Shown here: piece after piece, positions 61,139 through 64,000 of the stretch
Position numbering within the stretch: the stretch's first letter is position 1
Layout of the letters: every line of letters starts with the position of its first letter
NCBI RefSeq assembly: GCF_014323705.1
Contig: NZ_JABVEC010000010.1
Coordinates: forward strand, 180,600 to 244,599
DNA length: 64,000 nucleotides
Direction: 5' to 3'
Source of the DNA: Actinomadura alba
GTDB taxonomy: Bacteria; Actinomycetota; Actinomycetes; Streptosporangiales; Streptosporangiaceae
Notes under the pieces: model-generated
Told to the model about the DNA's origin: nothing
Seen by the model: the letters and a program-made list of their open reading frames with translations, nothing else
The model's database searches: none
Made by a program: the position numbers and the translations under genes

Positions 61139-61711
61139 TCAAGGCAGGATCTCGACGTACCCATCGGTTCCGTGCACGCGGATCCGCTCCCGGGCGGCGG
61201 TCAGGTCGTGGGTGGAGCCCGGCAACGCCCCCGACGTCCACAGGATCGTCCCATCTGGGCCGGCGATCACCTGCACGTTCATGCCGTGCACGCGATGCTT
61301 GCCGGAGAAGTATGGCCGGTCGGCCTTGACCCGCTCGGTGTGGATGAGCGTCCCGTCCAGGATCACGTGGGTCAGCCCGTCCTTAGTAGCCTTCCGCAAG
61401 GCTTGCGTGAGCTTGGGGGAACGGGCCGACAGCAGCATCACGATCTCTTCCACATACCGCCAGGCCGTCGTCGCCGACACCCCGAACCCCGCGCTGATCT
61501 CGGCGAACGTCTCGTCCTTACGCAGGTAGACCAGCACCAGCAGGGCCTGTCGGCCAGGGGAGAGCAGCCGCCATGCCGACCCGGTCTTCGCCCGGTGCCG
61601 GCGGATCACCCCCGCAACGTAGTTCAACGTCGAACGCGACAAATCAACGGCGGCACGGTAGAACAGCAACCGAAGCTCCTGGTTGTGACGGGTATTGGTT
61701 GTGGTGATCAA
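61139..61711 (-). mobile_element. IS5-like transposase, 3'-truncated
   Basis: 190 residues of an IS5-group transposase (HTH plus DDE type), normally about 270. Present: RQALLVLVYLRKDETFAEISAGFGVSATTAWRYV, the first Asp in VILDGTLI, and the second in GSTHDLTAARE. The third acidic residue and the C-terminus are missing; after VHGTDGYVEILP the frame stops at the junction with the glycosidase remnant. The start is a TTG at 61711. No terminal inverted repeats are apparent. Not functional alone. Confidence 0.85.
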
Positions 61712-61762
61712 CCCATCTACCAGGAGCTTCTCTACGTCACGGCCCCAACGGGCGCATCGCGA

Positions 61763-61939
61763 TCATGCTGTGACCAGCGGCCCTCCACCGGAGGATGAAA
61801 TGGATTCGGTGAACGTGTCACCGTCCAGGTACGGCTGGATCGCCCGGAAAGAGGTGCGGTCGCCGAACCAGCCGTGCAGCGCCATCACGCGATGGGCTCC
61901 GGAACCGAGGGTGTCGTGAGGGAGGGCGACGGAGGACAT
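61763..61939 (-). pseudogene. Alpha/beta hydrolase, 5' stub
   Basis: A 58-codon frame with a good start: AAGGAG eight bases before an ATG at 61939. The first ~44 residues (VMALHGWFGDRTSF, IQPYLDGDTF) are the N-terminus of an alpha/beta hydrolase with the oxyanion-loop HGWFGD. After that the sequence loses resemblance and soon stops. The lost 3' part was probably removed with the IS event next to it. Confidence 0.6.
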
Positions 61940-62194
61940 GGGCGGTTCTCCTTCGGCGGGTGCGAGCGGGCTGCGACAGAGAAGGCGGAGGCATGACCAG
62001 GGGGTGAAATGGCGTTCGTACGCTCTGCGTCACTGCGGGGAAAGCGTCGAACGATACGAGGCCGGTGTCAATGGTGACGGCCGAGACGACGGGATCACGT
62101 CATGTGTGCTTCGAGGCGCTCGGCAGCCGTGCATCCGACGGCGGTTCGGCGGGAACCGCATCGCGTTGACAGCCGTACTGGTCAGCATGTAGAA

Positions 62195-62224
62195 AACCGG
62201 AAGGTTATTGAACCGGAAGGTTAT
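62195..62224. promoter_or_regulatory. Tandem palindromic operator upstream of the ArsR gene
   Basis: AACCGGAAGGTTAT occurs twice (62195-62208 and 62211-62224), 16 bp apart. Each copy contains AACC-GGAA-GGTT, a small inverted repeat. It ends 7 bp before the ArsR start codon, so it would overlap the promoter or ribosome site. A typical autorepression site for ArsR-type regulators paired with SRPBCC genes; binding is inferred. Confidence 0.7.
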
Positions 62225-62231
62225 ACAAGGG

Positions 62232-62597
62232 ATGAGTCCAGACCTGCTCGACGCCACGTTCACCGCGCTGGCCGATCCGACGCGGCGGGCGATCCTGGCC
62301 CGGCTCGCGTCGGGCGAGGCGACGGTCACCGAACTGGCCGCGCCGTTCGACATGAGCCAGCCGGCGATCTCGAAACATCTCAAGGTGCTCGAGCGCGCGG
62401 GTCTCATCTCGCGCGGCCGCGATGCGCAGCGGCGGCCGTGCCGGCTCGAGGCCCGACCGCTCAAGACCGCCACCGACTGGCTCGAGAACTACCGGGCTTA
62501 CTGGGAGGACGGTTACCGGCGGCTTGACGAACTGCTCGCCGAACTCGGGGCCGAGGACGAGCGGCGCGGGGATCCGCCGAGTGGAGCGCGCTCATGA
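62232..62597 (+). CDS. ArsR family transcriptional regulator
   Basis: A 121-residue winged-helix repressor: FTALADPTRRAILARLASGEATVTELAAPFDMSQPAISKHLKVLERAGLI in pattern, with no metal-binding cysteines in the helix, so not a classic metal sensor. This subgroup usually pairs with an SRPBCC gene. The start is ATG 62232; TTG 62208 is possible but lies inside the operator repeat. Its end overlaps the SRPBCC start (ATGA). Confidence 0.93.
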   Translation: MSPDLLDATFTALADPTRRAILARLASGEATVTELAAPFDMSQPAISKHLKVLERAGLISRGRDAQRRPCRLEARPLKTATDWLENYRAYWEDGYRRLDELLAELGAEDERRGDPPSGARS

Positions 62598-63076
62598 GCG
62601 ACGGGACCGGCGCCCTGACGGTGACGACGCCGACGGACCGAGAGATCGTCATGACGCGGGCCTTCGACGCCCCACGCCGTACGGTGTTCGACGCGTTCAC
62701 CAGGCCGGAACTGCTCAAGCGCTGGTTCGGCGCGCGCGGCTGGAACCTCGTCGTCTGCGAGATCGACCTGCGCGTCGGCGGCACTTGGCGCTTCGTGTCT
62801 CAGGGACCCGACGGCGGTGACATGGGCCATGGCGGTGTCTACCGCGTGATCGTGCCGCCGAGCCGACTGGTCTACACCGAATCGTTCGACGACCAGTGGT
62901 ATCCGGGTGAGTCACTGGTCACCTACGACTTCGCCGAGCTGAACGGTGTGACGACGCTGACCAGCACCGTGCTGTACGAGTCGAAGGAAGCGCGTGACAC
63001 CGCACTCCGCTCCCCCATGGAGCGAGGTGTCGCCGAGGGCTACGACCGGCTCACCGCGTTGCTCCACTCGTGCTGA
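62594..63076 (+). CDS. SRPBCC (AHSA1-like) domain protein
   Basis: A 160-residue START-like fold: REIVMTRAFDAPRRTVFDAFTRPELLKRWFG at the start, WRFVSQGPDG, YRVIVPPSRLVYTESFDD and MERGVAEGYDRLTALL at the end. Binds a hydrophobic ligand; function unknown. Translationally coupled to the ArsR gene. Its stop codon lies in a 20 bp tandem duplication. Confidence 0.92.
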   Translation: MSDGTGALTVTTPTDREIVMTRAFDAPRRTVFDAFTRPELLKRWFGARGWNLVVCEIDLRVGGTWRFVSQGPDGGDMGHGGVYRVIVPPSRLVYTESFDDQWYPGESLVTYDFAELNGVTTLTSTVLYESKEARDTALRSPMERGVAEGYDRLTALLHSC

Positions 63077-63104
63077 CAGCGAACCACTCGTACTGACAGC
63101 GAAC
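63065..63104. repeat. 20 bp tandem duplication across the SRPBCC stop codon
   Basis: CACTCGTGCTGACAGCGAAC followed by the same 20-mer with A for G at position 8. The stop codon TGA is in both copies, so the duplication adds a second in-frame-looking end but does not change the protein. Confidence 0.8.
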
Positions 63105-63123
63105 CATCAGAAAGGGATGTGCC

Positions 63124-63531
63124 GTGAACTGGACCCTCGAAGTCGTCATAGTGCCCGTGTCGGACGTGGAGCGCGCCAAGTCGTTCTACGCCGAGCGACT
63201 CGGTTTCAACGTGGACCACGACACCACGATCATCGATGGACAACGTGTCGTACAGCTGACCCCTCCCGGGTCGGGCTGCTCGATCGTCGTGGGAGAGGGC
63301 GTCGTCCCGGACATGCCGCCGGGCTCGCTCAAGGGCCTTCAGCTGGTCGTCCCAGATCTCCACAAGGCACGCGCCCAGCTCGTCGAACGCGGGGTGGAGG
63401 TCAGTGAGATCCAGGTCCTGGGCGAGAACCCGAGGCCGGTGGCGGACGCTCTCGACAACGTCGGCTTCCTCTTCTTCAGTGATCCGGACGGAAACGACTG
63501 GGCCGTACAGCAGATATCCACCCGCGCCTAG
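63124..63531 (+). CDS. VOC family (glyoxalase/bleomycin-resistance fold) protein
   Basis: 135 residues with the paired beta-alpha-beta-beta-beta pattern: LEVVIVPVSDVERAKSFYAERLGFNVDHD at the start and VGFLFFSDPDGNDWAVQQI at the end, where the DPDGN loop and nearby residues form the metal or ligand site. The substrate is unknown. The GTG start follows AAAGGGATGTGCC. Third gene of the ArsR-SRPBCC-VOC group. Confidence 0.92.
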   Translation: MNWTLEVVIVPVSDVERAKSFYAERLGFNVDHDTTIIDGQRVVQLTPPGSGCSIVVGEGVVPDMPPGSLKGLQLVVPDLHKARAQLVERGVEVSEIQVLGENPRPVADALDNVGFLFFSDPDGNDWAVQQISTRA

Positions 63532-63587
63532 CGGCCCGCGCCAGCGGCATGTCGGATCAATCCCGGCCCATCGGCATGTCGGGGCAT

Positions 63588-63773
63588 TCAGAGCGTCGGA
63601 GGTAGGCCGAAGGCCGGGAACAGGCTGGTGCCGAACGAGGCGAGCATCCGGTAGCAGTGCAGGTGCAGTTCGCGCCGATGGCGCTCGGTGAGCTCCTCGA
63701 ACGCGGACTCCACCTCGGAGAGCGCAGCGGTGATCTCCGAGGTGGAGTCTCCCTGCTCGAGCTTCAGGTCCAC
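63588..63773 (-). pseudogene. ECF sigma factor, 5' stub
   Basis: A 61-codon frame. The start is genuine: GTG with GAGGAG eight bases upstream. Residues of about 25-47 (FEELTERHRRELHLHCYRMLASF) are the sigma region 2 opening of ECF factors of the SigJ/SigG kind. It then diverges into GTSLFPAFGLPPTL and stops. Regions 2.3 to 4 are missing, so no sigma activity remains. The rest of the window to 64000 contains no supported gene. Confidence 0.65.
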
Positions 63774-64000
63774 GATGCGTACTCCTCGGTCCGGCCGGTC
63801 GGGTCACCGACGTTCTTTGACATGAAACGTCGCACCCCACGGAAACTCATCGGTGCTGCGATGAGCGGTTCTCTGCGACGTGGTGGTGTTCCTTTCTGTG
63901 ATCGTGCTGCCGCCGTACGACGGCCTGAGAAGAGCGATCGGGTCCCTCCCGCGCAGCCTGTCCGCCGGGGTTTGACCTTGCCGCAGCGTCAACGTCTCTA

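Noticed and set aside
63804..63992. Minus-strand open frame of 62 codons near the right end
   Set aside because: No recognisable domain; it overlaps the presumed promoter of the sigma stub.

Overview
The window comes from the chromosome of a high-GC filamentous actinobacterium. A bldC-type regulator, a WhiB-like protein, a Spo0M-type sporulation protein, the IclR-type (gylR-like) glycerol locus and the order purF-purM-DUF3073-amino acid dehydrogenase-hypothetical-bldC all fit Streptomyces and its relatives. The general gene style suggests Streptosporangiales, but sequence alone does not settle the genus.

Left part (1-17 kb): a WhiB-like regulator, a rhomboid protease, and a minus-strand group of Spo0M protein, solenoid membrane protein and short-chain dehydrogenase. 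A FadE5-like acyl-CoA dehydrogenase follows, with a palindromic operator candidate upstream and a repeat-rich gap downstream (two of three ~70 bp palindromic elements plus a 17 bp G-rich tandem array). Then come cstA/ybdD, an E1alpha-E1beta-E2 branched-chain 2-oxoacid dehydrogenase operon, a divergent aldehyde dehydrogenase, and a second copy of the solenoid membrane protein.

Middle part (17.5-38.3 kb): purine synthesis in two blocks. The first is purS, an anti-sigma-type ATPase, purQ and purL; the second is purF and purM. Between them lie a RelE-like toxin/antitoxin pair, a Uma2 nuclease-fold protein, two tandem PhoX phosphatases each with a PHO-box-like site, a coiled-coil cell-wall-type exoprotein preceded by what I read as a c-di-AMP (ydaO) riboswitch, and a membrane Ser/Thr kinase. 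After purM come DUF3073, an amino acid dehydrogenase, a hypothetical protein and bldC.

Third part (38.5-52.7 kb): TetR and LacI regulators, a lipoprotein amidase, a two-domain methyltransferase, pyrD, a disordered secreted protein, and a divergent glycerol locus. One arm of that locus is iclR/gylR-glpK; the other is glpF-glpK-glpD. Two copies of a palindromic site lie between them.

Right part (52.7-64 kb): accessory and rearranged DNA. It holds a secreted Asn-rich protein, a truncated DUF4239 gene, a P450 lacking its N-terminus, and a xylan-degradation locus (lectin-esterase, GH10 xylanase, divergent lectin-GH62 arabinofuranosidase) with two palindromic operator candidates. A scar follows with a truncated IS5-like transposase between remnants of a secreted glycosidase and an alpha/beta hydrolase. 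The window ends with an ArsR-SRPBCC-VOC operon and the 5' stub of an ECF sigma factor gene. I saw no rRNA, tRNA or CRISPR array.
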